NCBI GenBank assembly: GCA_044227325.1
Contig: JBGAFI010000004.1
Location: 124,001 to 188,000, forward strand
Direction: 5' to 3'
Source of the DNA: PFJX01 sp044227325
GTDB taxonomy: Bacteria; Pseudomonadota; Gammaproteobacteria; Burkholderiales; Thiobacillaceae
Length of the DNA stretch: 64,000 nucleotides
This document shows positions 16,068 through 25,445 of the stretch, in pieces. The translations under genes were made by a program, and so were the position numbers. Positions within the stretch are counted from its first letter, which is position 1, and the number at the start of each line of letters is the position of its first letter. Under the pieces are notes generated by a model that did no database searches, was not told the origin of the DNA, and saw only the letters and a program-made list of their open reading frames with translations.

Positions 16068-16349
16068 ATGGGCGACACCCGCATCCCCACCCGCCTGGAC
16101 GAGCCGGCCCGCCTCCTCATGTGGGACGCGAGCCAGGTAGGGTTGCTTGTGGCCTTCGTCTTTCTCGGCATCCTGCTCAAGGACCCCATCACCTGGATCG
16201 CCGCCGGCCTGGCCCTGGCCCATGTTCTGGGCAAGTTCACCGGTGGCCGGCACCGGCGCTACCTCTTGCACTGGGCCTACTGGCATCTGCCCTTCGGCTC
16301 GGGGTTCACGCGCACGCCGCCCTCCCACCTGCGGGAGTTCATCGGATGA
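16068..16349 (+). CDS. traL: Type IV secretion protein TraL (VirB3-like)
   Basis: A 93-aa inner-membrane protein. IPTRLDEPARLLMWDASQ is the typical TraL N-terminus, followed by two helices (VGLLVAFVFLGILL and ITWIAAGLALAHVLG) and the RYLLHWAYWHLP segment. I chose ATG 16068 over an in-frame TTG at 16050 that overlaps the pilin stop. The stop overlaps the traE ATG. Confidence 0.92.
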   Translation: MGDTRIPTRLDEPARLLMWDASQVGLLVAFVFLGILLKDPITWIAAGLALAHVLGKFTGGRHRRYLLHWAYWHLPFGSGFTRTPPSHLREFIG

Positions 16350-16942
16350 ACCCCCTGAAGATCAGCGCCGACCTGGAAGCCCGCACCGGCATCCGCCGCG
16401 CCGTCCAGGCCCTGCTGGCGGTGCTGTCGCTCACCAGCCTGCTCCTGGCCTTGCACGTCTTCCTGCACCAGGACCGGGACCGGGTCACCTTCCTGCCGCC
16501 CCAGATCGAGCGCGGCTTCTGGGTGGAAGCCGACCGGGTGTCCCGCGACTACCTGGACCAGATGGCCCTGTTCGTCCTGCAACTGGCCTACAACGTCACG
16601 CCGTCTTCCGTCGATTTCCAGAACGCGGTCCTGCTCAAGTACGCCGCGCCCGAGGCCCATGGTGCCCTGGAGAAGGCTGGGCGCCTGGCCGCCGAGCGGG
16701 TGAAGCGCGATCAGGTCGCCACGCTGTTTTCCCCGAGAAGCGTCCTGCACGACAAGTCCGACGCATTGCGCCTGGCGGTGCGGGGCGAACTCACCACCTA
16801 CGTCACCGACAAGGCCTCGCCACCGCGGGCGCTCACCGTGCTGGTGGCGTTCCGTTATGACGGCGGACGCACCGTCGTCACCACCCTCAGGGAGACCTCG
16901 CAAGATGATCCTTTCGGCACTCAGACCGCTCCTAGCCAGTAG
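16346..16942 (+). CDS. traE: Type IV secretion protein TraE (VirB5/VirB8-like)
   Basis: A 198-aa protein with one N-terminal membrane helix (about 25-45, LLAVLSLTSLLLALHVF) and a periplasmic domain. The IERGFWVEADRVSRDYLDQM and LQLAYNVTPSSVDFQ segments are characteristic of TraE. It forms part of the inner-membrane core with TraL. Starts in the traL stop and overlaps traK by 38 bases. Confidence 0.92.
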   Translation: MNPLKISADLEARTGIRRAVQALLAVLSLTSLLLALHVFLHQDRDRVTFLPPQIERGFWVEADRVSRDYLDQMALFVLQLAYNVTPSSVDFQNAVLLKYAAPEAHGALEKAGRLAAERVKRDQVATLFSPRSVLHDKSDALRLAVRGELTTYVTDKASPPRALTVLVAFRYDGGRTVVTTLRETSQDDPFGTQTAPSQ

Positions 16943-17615
16943 CCTGCTGCTGGCGACCATACCGGCCTGGGCCTTGCAGGTCCTGCCGGTGCGCGACGGC
17001 GAAACGGCGTTTGCCCGCATCGCCGCCGACGACCTCACCCGCATCGCCCTGTCGGAGGGCCGCATCCAGTCCTGGCATGCCCTCAAGGGGCGGCTCGCCA
17101 TCGAGAAGAACGCCCGCACCGGCCAGCTCTACGTGCGGCCTCTGGACCGGGGCGAGCCCGCCTCCCTGTTTCTGACCGCCGACTCGGGTGCCACTTATGC
17201 TCTGACGCTCCAGCCCGTGGACATGCCCGCCGAGAGCCTGATCCTGAAGGACCCGGCGCGGCGGGCGACGAAGCCCTCCGCCGCCGAACAGAGCGATTCC
17301 CGCCAGCGCATGGTCAAGGCCCTCGCCCTCATGCTGACGACCGACCGCCTGCCGGCCGACATGGAAGTGCGGGAGCGGGGCGAGACCCTGCGCCTGTGGC
17401 AGGGCAGCCGCTTCGTGCACCTGCGTTCCTGGCTGGGGTCGGCGGTGGTGGCCGACCTGTTCCAGCTCACCAATACCGGTAACACCGAAATGCGGGTGGC
17501 CGAACCGGAGCTCTTCCATGCCGGCGTGCTCGCCGTGGGAGTGGAGAACCACGCCTTGAATCCCGGTGAGTCCACCCGCGTGTTCGTGATCCGGCAGCGG
17601 GAGGGCGACGAATGA
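16905..17615 (+). CDS. traK: Secretin-like core protein TraK (VirB9-like)
   Basis: A 236-aa periplasmic protein: signal peptide LRPLLASSLLLATIPAWA, then LQVLPVRDGETAFARIAADD and the LPADMEVRERGE and LFQLTNTGNTEMRVAEPEL segments common in TraK. It forms the outer-membrane core with TraV and TraB. I used the ATG at 16905; an ATG at 16857 adds non-homologous residues read inside traE. ATGA overlap with traB. Confidence 0.92.
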   Translation: MILSALRPLLASSLLLATIPAWALQVLPVRDGETAFARIAADDLTRIALSEGRIQSWHALKGRLAIEKNARTGQLYVRPLDRGEPASLFLTADSGATYALTLQPVDMPAESLILKDPARRATKPSAAEQSDSRQRMVKALALMLTTDRLPADMEVRERGETLRLWQGSRFVHLRSWLGSAVVADLFQLTNTGNTEMRVAEPELFHAGVLAVGVENHALNPGESTRVFVIRQREGDE

Positions 17616-18904
17616 TCCTCGGTGGCAAGAACGGCCCAGGCGGAAGGGGTGCCAGTCCCATGCTCTCCGCCGCCGCCGCGGCCATCCGTCGGCGGCAGGC
17701 GCTGATCGCGGGCGGGGTGCTGATCGTGGTGGGGCTGGGGCTGATCGGCCTGGTGGCCTTCATGCGCGCGGGCAAGTCCCAGACAGGCGCCGACCTGCCG
17801 GAGAAGCCCGTCCCCCTGGCGGTGGCGCCGGCCGGCGCCGGGGTGGATCCCCGGGACGCCTGGCGTGGCCAGGAAGGCACCCGTATCGATCGCCTGGAGC
17901 GCTCGGTCAACGAGCTCAACGATCTGATGAAGCGCCAAGAGGCGGAGAAGCAGGCCGCATCGCGGTTGCCGGCTCATTTGCCAAGCTTCCCACCAGGGCT
18001 TCCGTCCGGTATTCCAGCATTGCCTCCGCCTCCGCCCCTGGCCCCCACCCGCCCGGCCTCGGTGGTGCCCCTGCCGCCACCCACCTCGGTGCTGGGGCAG
18101 CCGGCGCCGGTGGGCGTGCCCGCGCCCCTGCCGGAACGGGGCATCGAGTCCGGCGAGATGGGATCGGCGACGGATGCCCGCCCGCCATCCGCGCCGGACG
18201 CCGGCAAGGAGAAACCGGCGGCCAAGACCCCCGGCACCTATCTGCCCTCCGGGTCCTTCGTGCGGGCGGTGCTGCTGGCCGGGCTCAACGCCCCCACCGG
18301 CGGCCAGGCACAGAGCAACCCGCATCCCGTCCTGCTGCGCCTGGTGGACCACGCCCAGCTGCCCAACCAGTTCCGGCTCAAGGCGAAGGACTGCCTCATC
18401 GTCGGCTCCGGCTATGGCGATCTGTCCTCGGAGCGGGCCTACATCCGCACCGAGTCCCTGTCCTGCGTCTCGCCAGGGGGCGAGTCCCTGGACCTGCCCA
18501 TCAAGGGCTATGTGGCCGGCGAGGACGGCAAGGCGGGGGTGATGGGCCGGCTCATCACCAAGCAGGGCCAGGTGCTGGCCAACGCCCTCATCGCCGGCAT
18601 CGGCTCCGGTCTGGGCCAGGCCTTCCAGCAGAGCGCCAGCACCACCTCCACCTCGCCGCTCGGTTCCACCAGCACGGTGAAATCAGGGGAGGAGTTCAAG
18701 GCCGGCATCTCATCCGGGGTGGGCAAGGCCATGGACCGGCTCGCCCAGTACTACATCTCGCTGGCCGAGAAGCTCTACCCGGTGGTGGAGGTGGACGCCG
18801 GCCGGCTGGTGGACGTGGTCATCACCAAGGGGGCCATGCTGCCCATGGGCGAGGTCTCCGCCGATCTCCCCTTTGAAACAGGCAAACGCTACGGAGCACG
18901 CTGA
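17612..18904 (+). CDS. traB: Channel-spanning protein TraB (VirB10-like)
   Basis: A 430-aa protein with a cytoplasmic N-terminus, a membrane helix at about 32-52 (GGVLIVVGLGLIGLVAF), a short coiled coil (RIDRLERSVNELNDLMKRQE), a long Pro-rich periplasmic linker and a C-terminal TrbI/VirB10 beta domain (YLPSGSFVRAVLLAGLNAP, CLIVGSGYGDLSSERAYIR). It links the inner and outer membrane rings of the channel. Expressed in the long tra operon. Confidence 0.93.
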   Translation: MILGGKNGPGGRGASPMLSAAAAAIRRRQALIAGGVLIVVGLGLIGLVAFMRAGKSQTGADLPEKPVPLAVAPAGAGVDPRDAWRGQEGTRIDRLERSVNELNDLMKRQEAEKQAASRLPAHLPSFPPGLPSGIPALPPPPPLAPTRPASVVPLPPPTSVLGQPAPVGVPAPLPERGIESGEMGSATDARPPSAPDAGKEKPAAKTPGTYLPSGSFVRAVLLAGLNAPTGGQAQSNPHPVLLRLVDHAQLPNQFRLKAKDCLIVGSGYGDLSSERAYIRTESLSCVSPGGESLDLPIKGYVAGEDGKAGVMGRLITKQGQVLANALIAGIGSGLGQAFQQSASTTSTSPLGSTSTVKSGEEFKAGISSGVGKAMDRLAQYYISLAEKLYPVVEVDAGRLVDVVITKGAMLPMGEVSADLPFETGKRYGAR

Positions 18905-18906
18905 CC

Positions 18907-19680
18907 ATGAGCAGTCTAACCATGAGACCCCTGATCCTGACACTACTCGCCGGCATCGCCGTAACCAGTCTGGCGCGGGCCGGCGATCCGGACCCGGTGG
19001 CCCATATCGAGGCCGCCCTCAAGGCCGCCTATCCCGCCACGACCTTCCGGGATATCCGCCCGACCCCGCTGCCCGGTATCTACGAGGTCAGCATGGGCCG
19101 AAACCTGGCCTATGTGGGCAGCGATGCACGCTATTTCCTTTTCGGCCACCTCTATGACATGCGGGAGCAGCGGGACCTGACGGCGGACCGTCTGGAGGCG
19201 GCCCGTCGCATCGACTTCGCCAGTCTGCCCCTGGCGGATGCCATCACCACGGTGCGCGGGAATGGTTCCCGGGTGCTGGCCTTGTTCTCGGACCCGGACT
19301 GCCCCTACTGCCGCAAGCTGGAGCAGGAGCTGGCCCGGCTGGACAACGTTACCGTCCACACCTTTCTCTATCCCCTGGCGGAACTCCATCCCGGGGCCCG
19401 CCAGCGGGCCATCGCCGTCTGGTGCGCGCCGGACCAGGCCGCCGCCTGGAAGGAACTCATGCTTGAGGGGAGTGTAGGCAAGAGCGCGCGCTCCGCCGCC
19501 GAGTGCGCGCATCCCGTCGACCGGAACATCGCGCTGGCACGCAAACTGGGCGTGGAGGGCACGCCTGCCCTGTTCGATGTCCGGGGCCGGCATCTGGCGG
19601 GGGCTGCGCCGGCCCAGCGCATCGAGGCCTTTCTGGTGGAGGGGGACCGGAAACCGGCCACCGAGGGGATGCAGCCATGA
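18907..19680 (+). CDS. DsbC-type thiol-disulfide isomerase of the transfer system
   Basis: A 257-aa periplasmic protein: signal peptide (LTLLAGIAVTSLARA), DsbC dimerisation domain (FRDIRPTPLPGIYEVSM) and thioredoxin domain with catalytic CPYC at about residue 130 (FSDPDCPYCRKLEQEL) and cis-Pro in VEGTPALF. Placed between traB and traV as in SXT/R391-like operons. It likely corrects disulfides in the Cys-rich TraU and TraN. Confidence 0.92.
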   Translation: MSSLTMRPLILTLLAGIAVTSLARAGDPDPVAHIEAALKAAYPATTFRDIRPTPLPGIYEVSMGRNLAYVGSDARYFLFGHLYDMREQRDLTADRLEAARRIDFASLPLADAITTVRGNGSRVLALFSDPDCPYCRKLEQELARLDNVTVHTFLYPLAELHPGARQRAIAVWCAPDQAAAWKELMLEGSVGKSARSAAECAHPVDRNIALARKLGVEGTPALFDVRGRHLAGAAPAQRIEAFLVEGDRKPATEGMQP

Positions 19681-20267
19681 AACGGGCCGTCCTAATACTG
19701 CTCCCCGCCCTGACGGCCTGCGCCAACATGGCCGGACTGGACGGCAAAAGCGAGTTTGCCTGCAAGGCTCCTGATGGGGTGGTCTGCACTTCCGTTTCCG
19801 GGGTCTACGCCAATACTCTGGCCAGGACGCTGCCGGCCCGGCAGGCTGACCACCCACAAGGCGTGGCGCCTGAATCGGCCGCCGAGATCCAGCAGAAGGG
19901 TCCGGCTGATCCACCCAGGCCTTACGGTGCTACGCCTCCCGCCGGCACTGCTCCGAGCACTGGCACGCCCCTGCTGTCTGCACCCCGGGTGCTGCGCCTC
20001 TGGCTCGCCCCCTGGGTGGACGAGGACGGGGATCTGCATGACCAGGCCTATCTCTATGTGATGTGGCACCGGGGGGAGTGGCAGCTCGGTCATACGGAAG
20101 CGGGGATACGACGGCAATTCGGTCCCATCGCGGCACCTCTGGCCACACCGGCCGGCGTCCGGATTCCAGACCCCGCGACTCATCGGGAAACCACCCGCCA
20201 GGACGCCCGCGAAACGGTGCTGGAATCGGCACGGTCATCCCGTCAGGCCGAGGACGATGAGCGCTGA
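19677..20267 (+). CDS. traV: Outer-membrane lipoprotein TraV (VirB7-like)
   Basis: A 196-aa lipoprotein. Signal peptide and lipobox LILLPALTAC, then the TraV pattern FACKAPDGVVCTSVSGVYAN with two conserved Cys, and a C-terminal region (PRVLRLWLAPWVDEDGDLHD) shared with TraV. It stabilises the outer-membrane core with TraK and TraB. ATGA overlap with the isomerase gene; its end overlaps the traC start by 11 bases. Confidence 0.9.
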   Translation: MKRAVLILLPALTACANMAGLDGKSEFACKAPDGVVCTSVSGVYANTLARTLPARQADHPQGVAPESAAEIQQKGPADPPRPYGATPPAGTAPSTGTPLLSAPRVLRLWLAPWVDEDGDLHDQAYLYVMWHRGEWQLGHTEAGIRRQFGPIAAPLATPAGVRIPDPATHRETTRQDARETVLESARSSRQAEDDER

Positions 20268-22833
20268 CGCCTTGGCTTTCCTGCGCAATCTCTGGCGGCC
20301 GGCGCGGACCGACTTCACCGACTCGGCCTACCTGCCCTCCACCCTGGCAGAGCCCTCGCCCATGCCCGTCTACGACCGGCTGGCCGACTGGCTGCCGTAT
20401 TCCGGCTGGCTGCCGGAGGAGCGGCTTTTCCTGCTGGAACGTCCGCCGGGGGCGCGTCGCAACGACCAGGATCCGGTGGAGGCGGTGGGCTTCGTGCTGG
20501 CCCTGCATCCCCAGACCGGCGCCGACGCGCGCATGGCGGCGGTGCTCAAGTCCATCTTCAACGGACTGCCCACCGGTGCGAGCCTGCAATTCCACCTGCT
20601 GGGCACGCCGGATATCCACGCCTTCCTCGACCGGTACCGTGGACTGCGCACGGTCGGCGGGCTCCACACCAAGGCCGCCCGGCGCCGCTCCGCTCATCTG
20701 GCCCGGGCCGCGATCCATCCGCCTTTCCCGGGCCTGCCCTGGATGCCGCGCCACTTCCTGGCCGCCCTGTCGGTGACCCTGCCCGCCGAGGGCATGGCCG
20801 ACCGGGATACCCTGGAGAATGCCCAGACCCTGCGCGAGGCCCTGGCCACGGTGCTCAAGGGCGCCTATCTGTACGCGGGCGAGTGGGGACCGGACGAGCT
20901 GATCAATTGGTGCGCCCAAGTGCTGAACCCCAACCGGCTCCTGAAGGGGGAGGCCCAGCGCCTGGCCTACGACGATGGGCGCCTGATCCGCGACCAGATC
21001 CTGGCCCTGGACACCCTCACACGGGTCACGCGTGACGGCCTGGTGGTGGGCAGCCCGGCGGACAGCGCCGAGGCGGTGGTGCGCTGCCTATCGGTGCGCA
21101 ACTATCCCCGGACCATGGAACTGGCCGCCATGGGCGGGCTGATCGGCGACTTCGTGCAGGGCTCCCAGGCCTATTCCTGCCCCTTCCTTGTCACTCTGGG
21201 AATTCGCATCCCGGATTACGAGTCTACCCGCTCCTTCGCCACCCTGAAGGCGGCGCGGGCCACCCAGGCGGCCCAGAGCAAGCTGGCCACCTTCATGCCG
21301 GACTGGCAGGAACAGAAGCTGGACTGGGACACGGCAATGGCCGCCTATTCCGGGGCCGGGTCCCTGGTGTACCTGTATCACCAGTTGACTCTCTTCTCCC
21401 TGCCGGCTCACGCCGCCAGGGATGAACTGGCGGCGCGGGGCGTGTGGCGAGGGCTGGGCTTCGACTTGCAGGCGGATACGTTCCTCAACCTGCAAAGCCT
21501 GATGCTGGGCCTGCCCATGGCCCTTACCCCCTCGCTCCAGAGGGAGGCGAAACGGGCGGGACGCGAGAGCCTCAAGACCTCGGCCAACGCCATCCATCTC
21601 GCACCGGTCATCGGCGAATGGGCGGGCCTGGGGGAACCGGTCATGGCCCTGTTCGGCCGGCGTGGCCAGGCCCTGGGGGTGGACCTGTTCGCCAACCCCT
21701 CCGGCAACTTCAACGCTTGCGTGGTAGGCACCTCGGGATCGGGCAAGTCGGTGTTCATGAACGAGCTGGCCCTGGGCTACCTGGGCAGCGGCGCCCGCGT
21801 CTGGGTGATCGACGCCGGACGCTCCTACGAGAATCTGTGCCGGCGCCTGGGCGGGCAGTACCTGGAGTTCACCCCACAGTCCGACCTGTCCCTGAACCCC
21901 TTCTCCCTGGTCACGGACCTGGACGAGGACATGGAGATGTTGAAGCCCGTCATCGCCCAGATGATCTCCCCCCAGGAGCCCCTGCCCCAGTACGAGATGT
22001 CCCAGCTGGACATCGCTCTGCGACAGGTCTGGTACCAGGCTCAAGGCCAGTCCCGGCTGCCCACCCTGACGGAACTGGCGGAACACCTGAAGACCGCCTG
22101 CAAGGACGACGAGGGCAAGTGCGACGTGCGGGTGCGCAACATGGGCATCCAGCTCTTCCCCTACACCCAGGATGGCGCCCACGGCCGCTGGTTCGAGGGG
22201 CCGGCCAATGTACGCTTCGACGCCGACCTGGTGGTGCTGGAACTGGACGAGCTGGAGTCGAAGAAGGACCTGCAGGGGGTGATCCTGCTCCTGCTCATGT
22301 ACCTCATCACCAACGAGATCACCCTTAACCGGGCTGACGGGCGCAGGAAGCTGGTCATCATCGACGAGGCCTGGAGCCTGATGAACGGCACCAGCGGCGG
22401 CTTCATCGAGGCGGGCTACCGGCGGGCGCGAAAGTACAACGGCGCCTTCATCACCGGCACCCAGGGGGTGGACGACTACTACCGCAACGAGGCGGCCACG
22501 GCGGCGCTGAACAACGCCGACTGGATGTTCATGCTGCGCCAGAAGCCGGAATCCCTGCTGGCCCTGGAGAAGAACAACCGCCTGGCAGTGAGCGCGGGCC
22601 TGCGCAACCTGCTGGAGACCCTGCACACCGAGGCGGGGGCTTATTCCGAGGTCTTCGTGCACAGCCCGGTGGGCCACGGCATCGGCCGCCTGGTGCTGGA
22701 CCCCTATTCCCTGCTGCTGGCCTCCACCCGGACCGAGGATTTCAACGCCATCCGGGAGAAGACCGGCGCGGGGCTGAGCGTGGACGCGGCCATCCGGGCG
22801 GTGCTGAAGGAACGGGGGCTGGCCCATGGCTGA
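20257..22833 (+). CDS. traC: Conjugative ATPase TraC (VirB4-like)
   Basis: An 858-aa cytoplasmic ATPase that powers pilus assembly. An N-terminal TraC domain (RPARTDFTDSAYLPSTL) precedes the motor domain with Walker A GTSGSGKSVFMNELA (about 490) and Walker B LVIIDEAWSLM (about 700), then the GSxGGFIEAGYRRARKYNG region and KNNRLAVS. Length matches F TraC (about 875 aa). Confidence 0.95.
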   Translation: MSADALAFLRNLWRPARTDFTDSAYLPSTLAEPSPMPVYDRLADWLPYSGWLPEERLFLLERPPGARRNDQDPVEAVGFVLALHPQTGADARMAAVLKSIFNGLPTGASLQFHLLGTPDIHAFLDRYRGLRTVGGLHTKAARRRSAHLARAAIHPPFPGLPWMPRHFLAALSVTLPAEGMADRDTLENAQTLREALATVLKGAYLYAGEWGPDELINWCAQVLNPNRLLKGEAQRLAYDDGRLIRDQILALDTLTRVTRDGLVVGSPADSAEAVVRCLSVRNYPRTMELAAMGGLIGDFVQGSQAYSCPFLVTLGIRIPDYESTRSFATLKAARATQAAQSKLATFMPDWQEQKLDWDTAMAAYSGAGSLVYLYHQLTLFSLPAHAARDELAARGVWRGLGFDLQADTFLNLQSLMLGLPMALTPSLQREAKRAGRESLKTSANAIHLAPVIGEWAGLGEPVMALFGRRGQALGVDLFANPSGNFNACVVGTSGSGKSVFMNELALGYLGSGARVWVIDAGRSYENLCRRLGGQYLEFTPQSDLSLNPFSLVTDLDEDMEMLKPVIAQMISPQEPLPQYEMSQLDIALRQVWYQAQGQSRLPTLTELAEHLKTACKDDEGKCDVRVRNMGIQLFPYTQDGAHGRWFEGPANVRFDADLVVLELDELESKKDLQGVILLLLMYLITNEITLNRADGRRKLVIIDEAWSLMNGTSGGFIEAGYRRARKYNGAFITGTQGVDDYYRNEAATAALNNADWMFMLRQKPESLLALEKNNRLAVSAGLRNLLETLHTEAGAYSEVFVHSPVGHGIGRLVLDPYSLLLASTRTEDFNAIREKTGAGLSVDAAIRAVLKERGLAHG

Positions 22834-23233
22834 GGACAAGCTGATGGTCCAGGAAACCGGAACGGATGGGCCTCCGTCTGGAGATGGGAATCCGGGCATC
22901 GGTTGGGGACTGGCCGCGACCCTGTCCTTCACCGTCAGTGCCGCGCTCATCGCCGGCGATCACTTTCTCCTGCCACCGCCCGCGCCACGCTTCGGCCGGG
23001 TGGACCTGGCCAGCGTGGTGGCGGAAACCCAGCGCGGTTTTGCCGATCGGGTGGCCAAGGGGGAAACCCAGGCGGCCCTGGACGAGGCCACGCGCGCCGG
23101 TCTGGGGCTATCCCGGGCGGTGCAACGCCTAGCCAGGGAATGTGCTTGCGTCGTCCTGGTTGCCGATGCCGTGGTGGCGGGCGCCGAAGATCTGACGCCC
23201 CGACTCAGGGAGCTCGTGAATGCCACGGATTGA
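22826..23233 (+). CDS. trbI: F-type pilus protein TrbI
   Basis: A 135-aa single-pass membrane protein: helix LAATLSFTVSAALIAGDHFL, then periplasmic VDLASVVAETQRGFADRVA and Cys-containing ECACVVLVADAVV. This matches TrbI of F-like systems, which affects pilus retraction and lies after traC. Overlaps traC by 8 bases and the peptidase gene by 14. Confidence 0.85.
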   Translation: MAEDKLMVQETGTDGPPSGDGNPGIGWGLAATLSFTVSAALIAGDHFLLPPPAPRFGRVDLASVVAETQRGFADRVAKGETQAALDEATRAGLGLSRAVQRLARECACVVLVADAVVAGAEDLTPRLRELVNATD

Positions 23234-23780
23234 ACTTCTGATCTTCGCCCTGCGGCCCAGGGTGGGCATGAAGGCGTATGCCGCCCTGGTCTGGGCAGCC
23301 GTGAGGCGGCATCTCCTGGCCTGGAGCGCTTTCGCCCTCGTCGCCATGGCCGGCTTCATCTTCAGCCACTTCTACTGGCTGCGCTTCACCCTCACCGAGA
23401 GCATGCCCTGGCATCTGGTGCTGGTGGAGAAGGCTCTACCGCCGCCGGGCAGTCTGAAGCGGGGCGATCTGGTGGCCTGGCGCTGGCAGGGTGGGCTCAT
23501 CTATCCGGAGGGGGCGGTGTTCCTGAAGGTGGTGAAGGGCCTGCCGGGGGACCGGGTGAGCACCTTCGGCAGGGATTTCTACGTCAACGGCGAGTACGTC
23601 GGGCGGGCCAAGCCGGTTTCCCGGCTGGGGCAGACGCTGACGGCCAACCAGCCCGGGACGGTGCCGGCGGGGCATTACTACCTGTACTCCCCGCACCGGG
23701 ACTCCCTGGACTCCCGCTATGCGGCGACGGGTTACGTGGCCCATGAACGCATCCTGGGCAGGGCCTATGGACTCTTCTGA
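23220..23780 (+). CDS. Conjugation-specific S26 signal peptidase (TraF/TrhF type)
   Basis: A 186-aa membrane serine peptidase. A helix (HLLAWSAFALVAMAGFIFSH) precedes the catalytic Ser in TLTESMPWHL (Ser 61) and the catalytic Lys in FLKVVKGLPGDRV (Lys 103 by comparison with LepB), then YSPHRDSLDSRY. Such enzymes mature the pilin. In R27- and SXT-like systems it lies between traC and traW, as here. Confidence 0.9.
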   Translation: MPRIELLIFALRPRVGMKAYAALVWAAVRRHLLAWSAFALVAMAGFIFSHFYWLRFTLTESMPWHLVLVEKALPPPGSLKRGDLVAWRWQGGLIYPEGAVFLKVVKGLPGDRVSTFGRDFYVNGEYVGRAKPVSRLGQTLTANQPGTVPAGHYYLYSPHRDSLDSRYAATGYVAHERILGRAYGLF

Positions 23781-24408
23781 GCGACGGCTTCCGTTCCGGG
23801 CGGCGGCACTAGCCTTGCTGCTCGCCGCGCCCGTTCATGCCCTGGATCTGGGCCGGGTGGGTCCGGTCTGGCCGGTGGCTGAGCCGGACCTGTTGGCCCT
23901 CATCCAGTCCCGGCTGGAGGAGAAGCAGAAAAGCGGCGAGTTGGCCCGCATCCAAACCGAATTCGAGGCCCGTTCACGTCGGACCCTGGGATCGCCGGCG
24001 CCGGTAGCGGGCCTTATCCGAACACACACGCCGCGCAGCTTTCTGTTCGATCCCACGGTCACCGCTGCGGACACGGTGCGGGACCCGGAGGGCAAGGTCC
24101 TGGTGGCTGCCGGCACCCGGGTCAATCCCCTGGACTACGTTTCCCTGTCCCAGCCCCTCATCTTCTTCGACGCCCGCGACCGGGACCAGGTCAAGACCGC
24201 CCTGGCCCTGCGCCAGCGCCACCGGGGCCGGGCGCATCTGATCCTCACCGGCGGCAGCTACATCGACTTCATGAAGCGCCACGACCTGCGCGTGTATTAC
24301 GACCAGCAGGGCCTGCTGGTGCGCCATCTGGGCATCCGCCAGGTACCGGCCCTGGTCACCCAGGAGGGCCGGATGCTGCGCATCGATGAGCTGAAGGTGG
24401 GCACATGA
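23767..24408 (+). CDS. traW: Pilus assembly protein TraW
   Basis: A 213-aa exported protein: signal peptide (FRAAALALLLAAPVHA), then LDLGRVGPVWPVAEPDLLAL, the FDPTVTAADTVRDPEGKVL segment and VPALVTQEGRMLRIDE near the end, all typical of TraW. It acts with TraU and TrbC in F-type pilus assembly. ATG 23767 overlaps the peptidase gene; the in-frame start at 23719 lies inside that gene and lacks a signal peptide. Confidence 0.92.
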   Translation: MDSSERRLPFRAAALALLLAAPVHALDLGRVGPVWPVAEPDLLALIQSRLEEKQKSGELARIQTEFEARSRRTLGSPAPVAGLIRTHTPRSFLFDPTVTAADTVRDPEGKVLVAAGTRVNPLDYVSLSQPLIFFDARDRDQVKTALALRQRHRGRAHLILTGGSYIDFMKRHDLRVYYDQQGLLVRHLGIRQVPALVTQEGRMLRIDELKVGT

Positions 24409-25445
24409 TGGCCAGGCTTGGGTGGCTTCGCCTGATGACCGGTCTGCTGGCGGCCTGCATGCTGGTCCTGCCCGCCTGGGCCGGCCCCACCTGTCCGGGC
24501 AAGTTCCCCAACCCCATCACGGACATCTGCTGGTCCTGCATGCTGCCCCTGACCCTGGGGGGAGCGACGCTGTTCTCCATGGACCAGGAAGACAACGGAT
24601 CCAACCCCGGCGACGCCATCTGCGGCTGCGCCAACCCGCCCCGCTTCGGCATCTCCATCGGTTTCTGGGAGCCGGTGCGCATCGCCGAGGTGGTACGCCA
24701 TCCCTACTGTTTCCCCAGCCTGGGCGGCCTGTCCCTGGACCTGGGCATCCACGCCCCCGCCCACGGGCGCGGCAAGGGCACCCACGATTCCCATGGCTCC
24801 AGCTTCTATCAGGCCCACTGGTACACCTTCCCGGTGCTCTACCTGCTGGAGGTGCTGCTGGAATCCGACTGCCTGGAGCCGGGCGGTTTCGACATCGCCT
24901 ACATCACCGAGGTGGACCCGTTGTGGAACGAGTCCGAGCTCACCTTCATCCTCAACCCGGACGTAGCCCTGTTCGCCAATCCCGCCGCCCAGGCGGTGTG
25001 CGCCGCCGACTGCGTGGCGGCCACGGAGGGTTTTCCGCTGTCCGAGCTCTACTGGTGCGCGGGCTGCCAGGGCTCCATGTACCCGCTCAACGGCAACGTG
25101 GCGGCCCATATCGGAGGCGTGCAGGCCTCCACCCTCATCGCCCAGCGCATGACCGCCAAGATGCACCGGGAGTTGTTGGTCTGGGGGGCGTCCGGGGACC
25201 GGGGCCAGTGTGGCTACTACCCCCAGCCGCTCATGGACAAGCGCAACTACAAGATGGCCATGCTCCATCCCGTGCCCCAGACCGGGAAGATCGACGGCAG
25301 GTGCTGCCAGCCCTACGGGCGGACCACGGCGATCTGGGGGGCGGGGAAGGAGTTTCCCTACCGGGGCGAGGACTTCGCCTATCTGATTTACCGAAAGAGG
25401 AACTGCTGTGCGTCGGTGTTCTCTCCTGTCAGCCTGGCTCCTTAG
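24405..25445 (+). CDS. traU: Pilus assembly protein TraU
   Basis: A 346-aa exported Cys-rich protein: signal peptide (LLAACMLVLPAWA), GKFPNPITDICWSCMLPLTL and repeated Cys pairs (CGCANPPRFGI, YWCAGCQGSMYP). TraU is highly conserved in F-type systems and is needed mainly for DNA transfer. Double ATG at 24405, overlapping the traW stop. Disulfide-rich, consistent with the DsbC-like enzyme upstream. Confidence 0.95.
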   Translation: MMARLGWLRLMTGLLAACMLVLPAWAGPTCPGKFPNPITDICWSCMLPLTLGGATLFSMDQEDNGSNPGDAICGCANPPRFGISIGFWEPVRIAEVVRHPYCFPSLGGLSLDLGIHAPAHGRGKGTHDSHGSSFYQAHWYTFPVLYLLEVLLESDCLEPGGFDIAYITEVDPLWNESELTFILNPDVALFANPAAQAVCAADCVAATEGFPLSELYWCAGCQGSMYPLNGNVAAHIGGVQASTLIAQRMTAKMHRELLVWGASGDRGQCGYYPQPLMDKRNYKMAMLHPVPQTGKIDGRCCQPYGRTTAIWGAGKEFPYRGEDFAYLIYRKRNCCASVFSPVSLAP